Below are positions 7,958 through 14,629 of a stretch of DNA of 36,693 nucleotides, in pieces. Under the pieces are notes generated by a model. The model saw nothing but the letters and a program-made list of their open reading frames with translations, was not told the origin of the DNA and did no database searches. Origin of the DNA: Crocinitomicaceae bacterium (GTDB lineage: Bacteria > Bacteroidota > Bacteroidia > Flavobacteriales_D > Crocinitomicaceae); NCBI GenBank assembly GCA_021738405.1, contig JAIPCC010000016.1, positions 1 to 36,693 of the forward strand. The letters are read 5' to 3'. A program made the translations under genes and the position numbers. The number at the start of each line of letters is the position of its first letter. Within the stretch, counting starts at the first letter, position 1.

Positions 7958-7970
7958 GGGCAGCCTACCA

Positions 7971-8042
7971 AAAACAAAAAAGGAACCTCTCGGTTCCTTT
8001 TTTGTTTTTATCCTAAGTAGCTTTTCAGTACTTTATTTTTGT
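7971..8042. repeat. Direct repeat copy B: rpoD 3' end and terminator
   Basis: This is the native copy of the repeat, covering the last codons of rpoD (minus strand), its stop at 8008-8010 and its terminator. It matches 6717-6787 apart from a TATTT/GTTTTT difference in the T-run, one G/A change and the outer edges. Confidence 0.92.
7976..8003 (-). terminator. rpoD intrinsic terminator
   Basis: The stem AAAAAAGGAACC (7976-7987) pairs with GGTTCCTTTTTT (7992-8003) around a four-base loop, five bases after the rpoD stop codon. On the minus strand it ends in six T. Confidence 0.88.
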
Positions 8043-8877
8043 TGGTGTGTTTGAGGCGGCGGATGGCCTTCTCTTTGATTTGGCGAACGCGTTCGCGGGT
8101 GAGTTCGAATTTGTCGCCGATTTCTTCTAAGGACAACGGTGCTTTGCCGTCAAGGCCGTAGAACATGCTGATCACTTCGCTTTCACGCGGGGTGAGGCTC
8201 GTGAGGGAGCGACGGATGTCTGAGCGCAAAGACTCTAGGGTTAGGCTGGCTTCTGGGCCAGGTAGGGAGTCGCCTTGCATGACGTCGTACATGGTTGAAG
8301 TGGAGTCGTCGCCTTCAATTAAAGGAGCGTCCATGGAGATGTGACGGCCATTTTGAGAAAGCGTTTGTTTCACCTCTTCTGGCGTGACATTCAAGAACTC
8401 AGCGAGTTCGTCTGCTGATGGCGGACGCTCAAATTTTTGTTCGAGCTCTGAATAGGCACGGTTGATTTTGTTGATGTTGCCAATTTTGTTCAAAGGCAAA
8501 CGCACGATGCGCGCTTGTTCGGCCAAAGCCTGAAGAATAGACTGACGGATCCACCATACGGCGTAAGAAATGAATTTAAAACCTCGGGTTTCATCGAAAC
8601 GCTCAGCGGCTTTGATCAGGCCTAAGTTGCCTTCGTTGATTAAGTCTGGCAAGGCCAATCCTTGATTTTGGTACTGCTTGGCTACGGATACAACAAAGCG
8701 CAAGTTGGCTTTGGTGAGGCGCTCTAGCGCGAGGCGGTCTCCGGCTTTGATCTTGCGAGCGAGCTCTACCTCTTCATCAGCGGTAATGAGGTCCACGCGA
8801 CCAATTTCTTGTAAATACTTGTCTAAAGATGCGGTCTCTCTGTTGGTGACCTGTTTTGCGATTTTTAACTGCCTCAT
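8008..8877 (-). CDS. rpoD: RNA polymerase primary sigma factor RpoD/SigA
   Basis: The 289-residue protein begins [26 protein letters not shown], the standard start of the short Bacteroidota housekeeping sigma. The open frame runs further upstream to 9234, but that extension is not sigma-like, so the ATG at 8877 was chosen. Region 2 is clear ([50 protein letters not shown]), followed by region 3 and the region 4.2 helix-turn-helix ([18 protein letters not shown]). It directs core polymerase to TAnnTTTG-type promoters. Its last ten codons and terminator are duplicated at 6717-6787. The 213-bp gap to the divergent gene at 9091 holds no RNA gene or exact promoter match that I can defend. Confidence 0.97.
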   Translation of the reverse strand: MRQLKIAKQVTNRETASLDKYLQEIGRVDLITADEEVELARKIKAGDRLALERLTKANLRFVVSVAKQYQNQGLALPDLINEGNLGLIKAAERFDETRGFKFISYAVWWIRQSILQALAEQARIVRLPLNKIGNINKINRAYSELEQKFERPPSADELAEFLNVTPEEVKQTLSQNGRHISMDAPLIEGDDSTSTMYDVMQGDSLPGPEASLTLESLRSDIRRSLTSLTPRESEVISMFYGLDGKAPLSLEEIGDKFELTRERVRQIKEKAIRRLKHTNKNKVLKSYLG

Positions 8878-9090
8878 ATTTTCTAATTGCCTTCCCTTGT
8901 ACTGATAAAATGCAGAAAGGTTCGACTTAAACGCACTTTTTTTTGCTGCGTTACAAAGTTTTGAGCCAAGGCCCTCTTTTACTGCATATTTTACGGAGTT
9001 GAATGAAGATTTTTTTGGGTCGTGGAAGTAAATCCGACCCCTTGAAACGGCTCTGCATACAGTTAACCCTTCAAACGCCGTTTGGTTCAT

Positions 9091-9459
9091 ATGGATTTTT
9101 ACCTTTCTAAACGCTACTGTCGGGAATGTGCGGTGCTGCTCAAGGGACGCAGCGATCAAAAATTTTGCAGCGATCAATGCCGCAACCAATACAACAACCG
9201 CAACTATGCCCAAAAATTGGCCGTGCAAAGACAAGTCAATCGGATTTTAGTGCAAAATCAACAAATTTTAGCGCACTTACTGATGATTGAAAAAAAACGA
9301 CGTGTCGAGGAGGTCGAGCTGCTCATCAGGGGTTATAATTTTCAATTCCAAACGCACACCAAGCAAGCAAAAAATGGAGCGCGCTATATTTTTTGTTATG
9401 ATTTTGGTTACCTTCGACTCTCTAGCAACCTGATTTACATTGTTCAGGGTTCATGTTAA
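9091..9459 (+). CDS. Zinc-ribbon protein, DUF2116-like
   Basis: A 122-residue protein beginning [38 protein letters not shown]. The two CxxC-type pairs (C10/C13 and C29/C33) form a small zinc ribbon like those of the DUF2116 family. The rest is a basic helix ([21 protein letters not shown]) and a C-terminal [10 protein letters not shown]...FCYDFGYL segment, an arrangement I recognise as widespread in Flavobacteriia but without a known role. A TTG start nine bases earlier is possible, but ATG is preferred. It is divergent from rpoD and 16 bp ahead of the hydrolase gene. Confidence 0.72.
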   Translation: MDFYLSKRYCRECAVLLKGRSDQKFCSDQCRNQYNNRNYAQKLAVQRQVNRILVQNQQILAHLLMIEKKRRVEEVELLIRGYNFQFQTHTKQAKNGARYIFCYDFGYLRLSSNLIYIVQGSC

Positions 9460-9475
9460 GGATCAAGAAAAAGCA

Positions 9476-10288
9476 ATGAAGCAAAATACTTATAAAGGTG
9501 CCCAACAACGCGCAGCACTTTACGAATTGGCACAAACAGACAATGCCCGAGAATTAATTGTGTTTGTACACGGATTCATGGGTTTCATGGACTGGGGAGC
9601 CTGGCATTTGGTACGCGATTTTTACAACCAGGCCGGATTCGACTTCTGCCGCTTCAACCTCAGCCACAATGGCACCACCATTGCGCAGCCAAGCGAATTT
9701 TCAGATCTGGAAGCCTTCGGACAAAACACCTACTCCTTTGAAGTAGAAGACACCGTCAGCTTGATTGCTCATTTAGAAGCCACGCACCAAACTTGGGAAC
9801 GCATTCACCTGATTGGGCACTCCAGAGGAGGTGGAACCGCTATTTTAGCCAGCCAATACTGGAACTTTCAGTCTGCACTTGGAAAAGTCTGCACTTGGGC
9901 GGGTATTTGCGATATCGCAAGACGCTTTCCGACGGGTGCTGAACTGCTCGACTGGGAAAAAACAGGAACTAGATTTGTAAAAAATGGCCGCACCCACCAA
10001 AACCTACCTCAAGCATATGGCTTGTATACCGATTTCTTAGCCCATCGTGAAAAACTGGACATCCTCAAGGCCGCACAATTTCTTGCAGAAAAGCTACATG
10101 TTTTTCATGGAGACCAAGACCTTTCGGTACCGATTGCGGAGGCTTATGAATTGGCAGCAGTTTCGGGGGCTACAGTAATGGAAATAGCGGGAGCTGATCA
10201 TGTTTTTGGCGCGCAACACCCTTGGCCTAAACAAGATATGCCAGCACAATTGCTTGAGGTATGCGAAAAGACATTGAAAAGATTATAA
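9476..10288 (+). CDS. Alpha/beta hydrolase
   Basis: A 270-residue serine hydrolase. The oxyanion segment FVHGFMGFMDWGAW lies near residue 30, the nucleophile elbow GHSRGG puts Ser at 116, the acid is probably D215 in HGDQDLSVP, and the base is H242 in GADHVFG. This is the full catalytic triad in the usual order. The family hydrolyses esters, peptides or similar bonds; the substrate cannot be deduced. No signal peptide, so it is probably cytoplasmic. The frame extends upstream to a TTG at 9440 that would overlap the previous gene, so the ATG at 9476 was chosen. It ends at a strong terminator. Confidence 0.88.
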   Translation: MKQNTYKGAQQRAALYELAQTDNARELIVFVHGFMGFMDWGAWHLVRDFYNQAGFDFCRFNLSHNGTTIAQPSEFSDLEAFGQNTYSFEVEDTVSLIAHLEATHQTWERIHLIGHSRGGGTAILASQYWNFQSALGKVCTWAGICDIARRFPTGAELLDWEKTGTRFVKNGRTHQNLPQAYGLYTDFLAHREKLDILKAAQFLAEKLHVFHGDQDLSVPIAEAYELAAVSGATVMEIAGADHVFGAQHPWPKQDMPAQLLEVCEKTLKRL

Positions 10289-10291
10289 ACC

Positions 10292-10321
10292 AAAAAAGCC
10301 AGTAAAACTACTGGCTTTTTT
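10292..10321 (+). terminator. Intrinsic terminator after hydrolase
   Basis: The stem AAAAAAGCCAGTA pairs perfectly with TACTGGCTTTTTT around an AAAC loop, directly after the hydrolase stop. It also faces the 3' end of tRNA-His on the other strand, so it may stop both transcripts. Confidence 0.92.
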
Positions 10322-10324
10322 CTT

Positions 10325-10401
10325 TGGGGAGGAAGACGGGTCTCGAACCCGCGACCTTCGGAATCACAATCCGACGCTCTAACCAACTGAGCTACAACCT
10401 C
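10325..10401 (-). tRNA. tRNA-His (GTG)
   Basis: On the minus strand the D arm (GCTC/GAGC), anticodon arm (TCGGA-TTGTGAT-TCCGA, anticodon GTG), T arm (GCGGG-TTCGAGA-CCCGT) and encoded CCA are all present. An extra G at 10402 fits the G-1 identity base of tRNA-His, opposite C73. The acceptor stem is odd: the 5' strand GAGGTTG faces CTTCCTC, so positions 5-68 and 6-67 are U-U mismatches while the other five pairs are canonical. Cloverleaf and identity features otherwise look functional. Confidence 0.93.
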
Positions 10402-10516
10402 CATTTTTGGTGGGTACAAATATACAAAATCTTCTTGATATTTAAATGTGTATTTGTAAAATGGCAATAATTCTATGTGTAATTTTGCAAGCAAATACAT
10501 CAAGACCCTAGCTTTT

Positions 10517-11125
10517 ATGCAAGCACAAGACCTCTTTACAAACGAATTATTGGCGCAAGCAATGGACTACAGCGGCTATATGCAGCTCACTGAACAACTT
10601 GTGGCAGAAGGCCGCACGAGTGGCCCCAATCAGAGCGCACCTTATGTGCACTACACCAAACTGAATCAGCAACGCATGAAGCGCCTGAACAAAACGGTTG
10701 AAGTTCCTGCTGCGTTACAAAAATTACTGCAAGCAAAAGTAAAGAATTGGAAATGGATTACCATCACAGAGCCTTGGTGTGGTGATGCGGCGCAGTGTGT
10801 GCCGGTCATTGAAAAATTAGCCTTAGCTGGGGGCGGTATTGAAACGCTTTACATTTTGCGAGACGAACACCCTACCGTCATGGACGCCTACCTCACCAAT
10901 GGCGGCCGTTCCATTCCAAAACTGATTTGTCTAGATGAAAAAGGTGCGGAAGTATTTACGTGGGGCCCCCGACCTGACGTCATTCAAGAAGTAATGAACC
11001 GCTTGAAGGCCGAAGGCGTAACCGAAATTTCAGAAATTGTAGAGGCCATTCAGAAAGCTTACAACGACGACAAACAAAACGGAATTTACCAAGAATTTGA
11101 AGCGTTGCTTCAAGCACTCAATTAA
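10517..11125 (+). CDS. Thioredoxin-fold family protein
   Basis: A 202-residue protein. The first 60 residues are helical. A thioredoxin-like core follows: WKWITITEPWCGDAAQCVPVIEKL, with C88 and C94 instead of a CxxC pair, then ETLYILRDEHPTVMDAYLTNGGRSIPKLICLD, where the cis-Pro segment is SIPK. This EPWCGDAAQ version is a recognisable thioredoxin-like family of Bacteroidota and Bacillota; its redox partner is unknown. The wide cysteine spacing argues against classical disulfide exchange. The frame opens upstream at 10475, but the ATG at 10517 starts the conserved region. Its stop interlocks with the hpd stop in a shared TTAA. Confidence 0.83.
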   Translation: MQAQDLFTNELLAQAMDYSGYMQLTEQLVAEGRTSGPNQSAPYVHYTKLNQQRMKRLNKTVEVPAALQKLLQAKVKNWKWITITEPWCGDAAQCVPVIEKLALAGGGIETLYILRDEHPTVMDAYLTNGGRSIPKLICLDEKGAEVFTWGPRPDVIQEVMNRLKAEGVTEISEIVEAIQKAYNDDKQNGIYQEFEALLQALN

Positions 11126-12282
11126 AGCGTACCGCGGTTTTCTTGCTCGCGCTCGATGGCTTCGAACAAAGCCTTGAAATTGCCCTTGCCAAAAGATTGC
11201 GCGCCTTTTCTTTGGATGATTTCAAAGAACATTGTGGGGCGGTCTACAACTGGCTTGGTGAACAACTGCAGTAAATAACCTTCTTCGTCGCGGTCAATAA
11301 GGATGCCGTGCGATTTCAAGAGCTCGATGTCTTCGTCGATGGCGCCAACGCGCTCCAATAAATCTTCGTAATACGTTTCGGGAACATACAAAAACTCTAC
11401 TCCGCGGTCGCGCATGGCGGAGACGGTAGCAACGATGTCGTTGGTGGCCACTGCAATATGCTGTACGCCCGGGCCATTGTAGAAGTCGATGTATTCTTCG
11501 ATTTGAGATTTTTTCTTGCCCTCTGCAGGTTCGTTGATCGGAAATTTGATGCGACCGTTGCCGTTAGACATCACTTTAGACATCAGGGCGGTGTAGTCTG
11601 TGGAGATGTCGTTGTCGTCGAAAGAGACAATTTGGGCAAAGCCCATGACTTTTCCGTAAAACTCAACCCAGTCGTTCATTTCGTTCCAACCTACGTTGCC
11701 CACCATGTGGTCGATGAATTTGAGACCTACAGGTTCAGGGTTGTAATGAGACTCCCATTTTTTATAACCTGGCAAGAAAATGCCGTTATAGCTATGGCGC
11801 TCAACAAAAATATGAACGGTTTCGCCGTAAGTGTAAATGCCTGAGCGCACCACCCAACCGTTCTCGTCTTCTTCGCGGGTTGGTTCCATGTAAGGCTTGG
11901 CGCCTCTTTTGGTGGTTTCTTCAAATGCTTTGGTGGCATCTTCTACCCAAAGCGCAACAACTTTGACGCCGTCGCCGTGTTTGTCAATATGCGCATTGAG
12001 TTCGCCGCCTTCTGTTAGTGGCGTAGTGAGGACCAAACGGATTTTATCTTGCTTGAGCACATAAGAAACGTGGTCTTTGACACCGGTTTCGAGCCCAGCA
12101 TATGCTTCTGACTGAAAACCAAAAGCAGTTTTATAATAATGTGCGCTTTGCTTGGCATTGCCAACGTAAAGTTCGACGTAGTCTGTGCCTAAAAGCGGAA
12201 GGAAATCTTCGGCGTCGTGAAATATTTTCTCTAGACTGTAGTCGTAGTTTTGGATATCTTGAAGGTTTTTGATCTCTGCCAT
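11122..12282 (-). CDS. hpd: 4-hydroxyphenylpyruvate dioxygenase
   Basis: A 386-residue Fe(II) enzyme that converts 4-hydroxyphenylpyruvate to homogentisate, the second step of tyrosine breakdown. Two glyoxalase/vicinal-oxygen-chelate domains are visible. The iron ligands fit H192 (FIDHMVGNV), H275 (VQHIAVATNDI) and E354 (FFEIIQRKG). Substrate-pocket segments such as PINEPAEGKKKSQIEEY and the C-terminal FTKPVVDRPTMFFEIIQRKGAQSFGKGNFKALFEAIE are typical. It lies 39 bp downstream of hmgA on the same strand, so the two steps are probably one operon. Confidence 0.97.
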   Translation of the reverse strand: MAEIKNLQDIQNYDYSLEKIFHDAEDFLPLLGTDYVELYVGNAKQSAHYYKTAFGFQSEAYAGLETGVKDHVSYVLKQDKIRLVLTTPLTEGGELNAHIDKHGDGVKVVALWVEDATKAFEETTKRGAKPYMEPTREEDENGWVVRSGIYTYGETVHIFVERHSYNGIFLPGYKKWESHYNPEPVGLKFIDHMVGNVGWNEMNDWVEFYGKVMGFAQIVSFDDNDISTDYTALMSKVMSNGNGRIKFPINEPAEGKKKSQIEEYIDFYNGPGVQHIAVATNDIVATVSAMRDRGVEFLYVPETYYEDLLERVGAIDEDIELLKSHGILIDRDEEGYLLQLFTKPVVDRPTMFFEIIQRKGAQSFGKGNFKALFEAIEREQENRGTL

Positions 12283-12321
12283 TTTGTTGAATTTAGGTCA
12301 AAATTAGGGATTAAAAGCGAT

Positions 12322-13479
12322 TTAGTGCTGCCAAGAGAACATGTAGTCTGGCAATTCCATCTCTAAACCGCACTTGGTGAGCGAGAGTGGCTTGAAGGTG
12401 TCCACCATAACGGCTAATTCTTCGGTTTCCTTTTTGCCGATACTGCGCTCGTAAGCTCCGGGGTGTGGCCCGTGTGGGATGCCCGCCGGATGCAGGGTAA
12501 TTTGTCCTTTTTCGATGTTGTTGCGGCTCATGAAATCGCCGTCGACGTAATACAAGACCTCATCGGAATCGATGTTGGAATGGTTATAAGGCGCGGGAAT
12601 GGAATCTGGATGGTAATCGTAAAGGCGCGGCACAAAAGAACACACCACAAAAGCAGCGGTCTCAAATGTTTGGTGCACTGGTGGCGGTTGGTGCACGCGG
12701 CCTGTGATGGGTTCGAAGTCGTGGATGGAGAAAGCATAAGGATAGTTGTAGCCGTCCCAACCTACTACATTAAAAGGATGGTGCGCATAGGTGTAGTCGT
12801 AGAGCACATCTTGTTTTTTGATGCGGATCAGAAAATCGCCTTCTTCGTTGTGCGTTTCGAGTTCGTGCGGTGGGCGGATGTCTCGCTCACAGTAAGGAGA
12901 ATGCTCTAAAAGCTGTCCGAACCAATTGCGGTAGCGTTTAGGCGTATAGACCGGATGAAAAGATTGAATGATGAACAAGCGGTTGTTTTCGTCATTGAAT
13001 TGCAATTGATAGATCATGCCGCGCGGAATCACGAGGTAGTCGCCGTAAGCAAAATCGATGTTGCCCATTTGGGTACGCAACTTCCCAGAACCTTTGTGGA
13101 TAAATATGATTTCGTCGGCATCGGCATTTTTGTAGAAGTAGTCTTTCATACTCTCGGAAGGCGCTGCGAGTTCGAGGTAGACATCTGAATTGACCAATAC
13201 AGGCACTCTGCTTTCTACGTAGTCGGCGGCTGGCTTGAGGTCGAAGCCCCTGAAACTGCGCATCAGCATATTTTTTTGAATACCAATTTCTGGTGCAATG
13301 TTCGTTTGTGCACCTATCGATTTGACAACCGTTGGCGGCTGGATATGATACAACAAAGCCGACATTCCGTCAAAGCCAATGGTACCGAAGAGTTGCTCGT
13401 GGTAAATGGAGCCATCCGGTTGGCGAAAAACAGTGTGTCGTTTGTGCGGAATTTGGCCGAGCTTATGATAAAAAGACAT
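12322..13479 (-). CDS. hmgA: Homogentisate 1,2-dioxygenase
   Basis: A 385-residue protein that opens the homogentisate ring to maleylacetoacetate. It shows the cupin-type N-terminal region (SGKLRTQMGNIDFAYGDYLVIPRG) and the C-terminal iron-binding part (APYNHSNIDSDEVLYYVDGDF, then GQITLHPAGIPHGPHPG), with H300, D306/E307 and H336 as likely ligands and neighbours. The frame extends to a GTG at 13500, but the ATG at 13479 begins the conserved MSFYHKLGQIPHKRHTVF and was chosen. A TAGTTTTG promoter element lies 20 bp upstream. First gene of the hmgA-hpd unit. No maleylacetoacetate isomerase or fumarylacetoacetase gene is in the window. Confidence 0.95.
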   Translation of the reverse strand: MSFYHKLGQIPHKRHTVFRQPDGSIYHEQLFGTIGFDGMSALLYHIQPPTVVKSIGAQTNIAPEIGIQKNMLMRSFRGFDLKPAADYVESRVPVLVNSDVYLELAAPSESMKDYFYKNADADEIIFIHKGSGKLRTQMGNIDFAYGDYLVIPRGMIYQLQFNDENNRLFIIQSFHPVYTPKRYRNWFGQLLEHSPYCERDIRPPHELETHNEEGDFLIRIKKQDVLYDYTYAHHPFNVVGWDGYNYPYAFSIHDFEPITGRVHQPPPVHQTFETAAFVVCSFVPRLYDYHPDSIPAPYNHSNIDSDEVLYYVDGDFMSRNNIEKGQITLHPAGIPHGPHPGAYERSIGKKETEELAVMVDTFKPLSLTKCGLEMELPDYMFSWQH

Positions 13480-13499
13480 GTTTTTTAGTTTTATAAACA

Positions 13500-13507
13500 C
13501 AAAACTA
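13500..13507 (-). promoter_or_regulatory. Predicted hmgA promoter -7 element
   Basis: The minus strand reads TAGTTTTG, a perfect TAnnTTTG match, 20 bp before the hmgA ATG. A TTG at 13524-13526 lies 16 bp further upstream, close to the expected -33 spacing. It shares the 99-bp divergent region with the tdh promoter. Confidence 0.5.
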
Positions 13508-13549
13508 AACCAATACGCGAATCCAAGAAATGATTTTGGTCAGTTTTCG

Positions 13550-13557
13550 TATTTTTG
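13550..13557 (+). promoter_or_regulatory. Predicted tdh promoter -7 element
   Basis: TATTTTTG matches TAnnTTTG and lies 21 bp before the tdh ATG at 13579. No -33 element at the normal distance is obvious. Confidence 0.4.
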
Positions 13558-13578
13558 TCCATACATCAAATCAACACT

Positions 13579-14514
13579 ATGTCAAAAATATTGGTACTCG
13601 GTTCTTGTGGTCAGATTGGAACCGAACTCGTTTTAGCACTCCGTTCAAAATTCGGAAATCAAACAGTTGTTGCCGCAGACCTCCGAGAAGAATGCCCTGC
13701 CATCTTACAAAACGGCCCCTACATTCAACTCGATGCCCTTCAAAAAGAAAATGTCCGCTCTTTTATCATTGAACAAGAAATCAAAGAAGTCTACTTACTT
13801 GCTGCCCTGCTCTCCGCTACCGCAGAAAAAAATCCAGACTTCGCATGGAAACTCAATATGGAGGGGCTCTTTACCATAATCGACTTAGCCAAAGAAGGAC
13901 ACCTCAAAAAAATCTTCTGGCCGAGTTCTATTGCCGTATTTGGCCCAACAACCCCAGCAGACCAAACGCCGCAACACACCGTCATGGAACCCACCACCGT
14001 TTATGGCATCTCCAAACAAGCGGGCGAACGCTGGTGCGAATACTACCACAACAAATTTGGCGTCGATGTGCGCAGCATCCGCTACCCTGGCCTGATCTCT
14101 TACAAAAGCTTACCGGGAGGCGGCACTACCGACTACGCAGTAGACATCTTTTACAAAGCCAAAGCAGCCGGTGAGTTTACTTGCTTTTTGAGCGCCGACA
14201 CCAAACTACCAATGATGTTCATGGACGACGCCATCCGCGGCACCATAGAACTCATGGAAGCACCTGCCGAACAAATTAAAATCCGCTCGGCCTACAATTT
14301 AGCCGGTTGCAGTTTTACACCTGCCGAGCTCGCCTCCGAAATACAAGCACTACAACCTGATTTCAAAATCGCTTACGAGCCTGATTTCCGTCAGTCCATT
14401 GCAGACAGCTGGCCCAATTCCATTGACGACAGCCATGCTGCAAAAGATTGGGGCTGGAAAGCACAGTTTGATACGAAAGCGATGGTGAAGGTGATGATGG
14501 AGAATGTAAAATAG
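13579..14514 (+). CDS. tdh: L-threonine 3-dehydrogenase, SDR type
   Basis: A 311-residue extended short-chain dehydrogenase. The nucleotide-binding GSCGQIG is at residues 8-14, the catalytic S116/S117, Y142 and K146 occur in PSSIAVFGP and VYGISK, and the segment SIRYPGLISYKSLPGGGTTDYAVDIFYKA is diagnostic for the NAD-dependent threonine dehydrogenase of Bacteroidota, archaea and animals rather than for sugar epimerases. It oxidises threonine to 2-amino-3-ketobutyrate, which a separate ligase (not in this window) would split to glycine and acetyl-CoA. The ATG at 13579 directly precedes the Rossmann strand; the frame opens 24 bp earlier. It is divergent from hmgA. Confidence 0.92.
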   Translation: MSKILVLGSCGQIGTELVLALRSKFGNQTVVAADLREECPAILQNGPYIQLDALQKENVRSFIIEQEIKEVYLLAALLSATAEKNPDFAWKLNMEGLFTIIDLAKEGHLKKIFWPSSIAVFGPTTPADQTPQHTVMEPTTVYGISKQAGERWCEYYHNKFGVDVRSIRYPGLISYKSLPGGGTTDYAVDIFYKAKAAGEFTCFLSADTKLPMMFMDDAIRGTIELMEAPAEQIKIRSAYNLAGCSFTPAELASEIQALQPDFKIAYEPDFRQSIADSWPNSIDDSHAAKDWGWKAQFDTKAMVKVMMENVK

Positions 14515-14552
14515 ATTTCTTCTATAGGTGAAATAGAAAAAATTTATTGTTT

Positions 14553-14618
14553 TGTTTACACTTTTTCTTGTTTAGTTAAACAATTTATGTTTAACTTTAT
14601 CTCGTAATTGTTAAACAA
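14553..14618 (+). promoter_or_regulatory. Clustered TTGTTTA/TAAACAA half-sites upstream of the carotenoid operon
   Basis: Within 66 bp: TTGTTTAC (14553-14560), the palindrome TTGTTTA-GT-TAAACAA (14568-14583), TGTTTAAC (14588-14595) and TTGTTAAACAA (14608-14618). A promoter-like TTG (14568-14570), 21-bp gap and TAACTTTA (14592-14599) sits inside them, so a bound protein would overlap the promoter. I infer a repressor or light-responsive operator. No MerR/CarH-type regulator gene lies in this window. Confidence 0.6.
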
Positions 14619-14629
14619 AACAAAACGCT

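Larger units (their letters stand above)
6788..7970. mobile_element. Putative cassette inserted at the rpoD 3' end
   Basis: This 1.18-kb segment is bracketed by 71-72 bp direct repeats of the rpoD tail and terminator. The right copy (7971-8042) is the genuine rpoD end; the left copy is detached. Just inside the repeats lie imperfect inverted repeats (TAGGCTATCCTTGA at 6787-6800 and its complement-like partner at 7954-7967, 11 of 14 matching). The cargo is a RhuM-Doc gene plus a decayed regulator tail. Rebuilding a gene's 3' end on insertion is typical of site-specific integration, but no recombinase is present here. Mobility is an inference, and segmental duplication is an alternative. Confidence 0.5.

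Noticed and set aside
4173-8042. Insertion sequence or prophage at the accessory stretch
   Set aside because: No transposase, integrase or phage structural gene is present; only repeat footprints support mobility, so a cassette is proposed instead.
7770-8054. 94-residue plus-strand frame across the rpoD terminator
   Set aside because: It runs through the terminator and the rpoD end in antisense with no recognisable composition or motif.
8878-9234. N-terminal extension of rpoD to 9234
   Set aside because: The extra 119 residues show no sigma-factor features, overlap the divergent zinc-ribbon gene at 9091, and the conserved protein starts at [10 protein letters not shown].
10198-10503. 101-residue minus-strand reading frame containing VAQLVRASDCDSEGRGFETRLPP
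   Set aside because: This peptide is the translation of a tRNA gene read as protein; the tRNA-His lies inside it.
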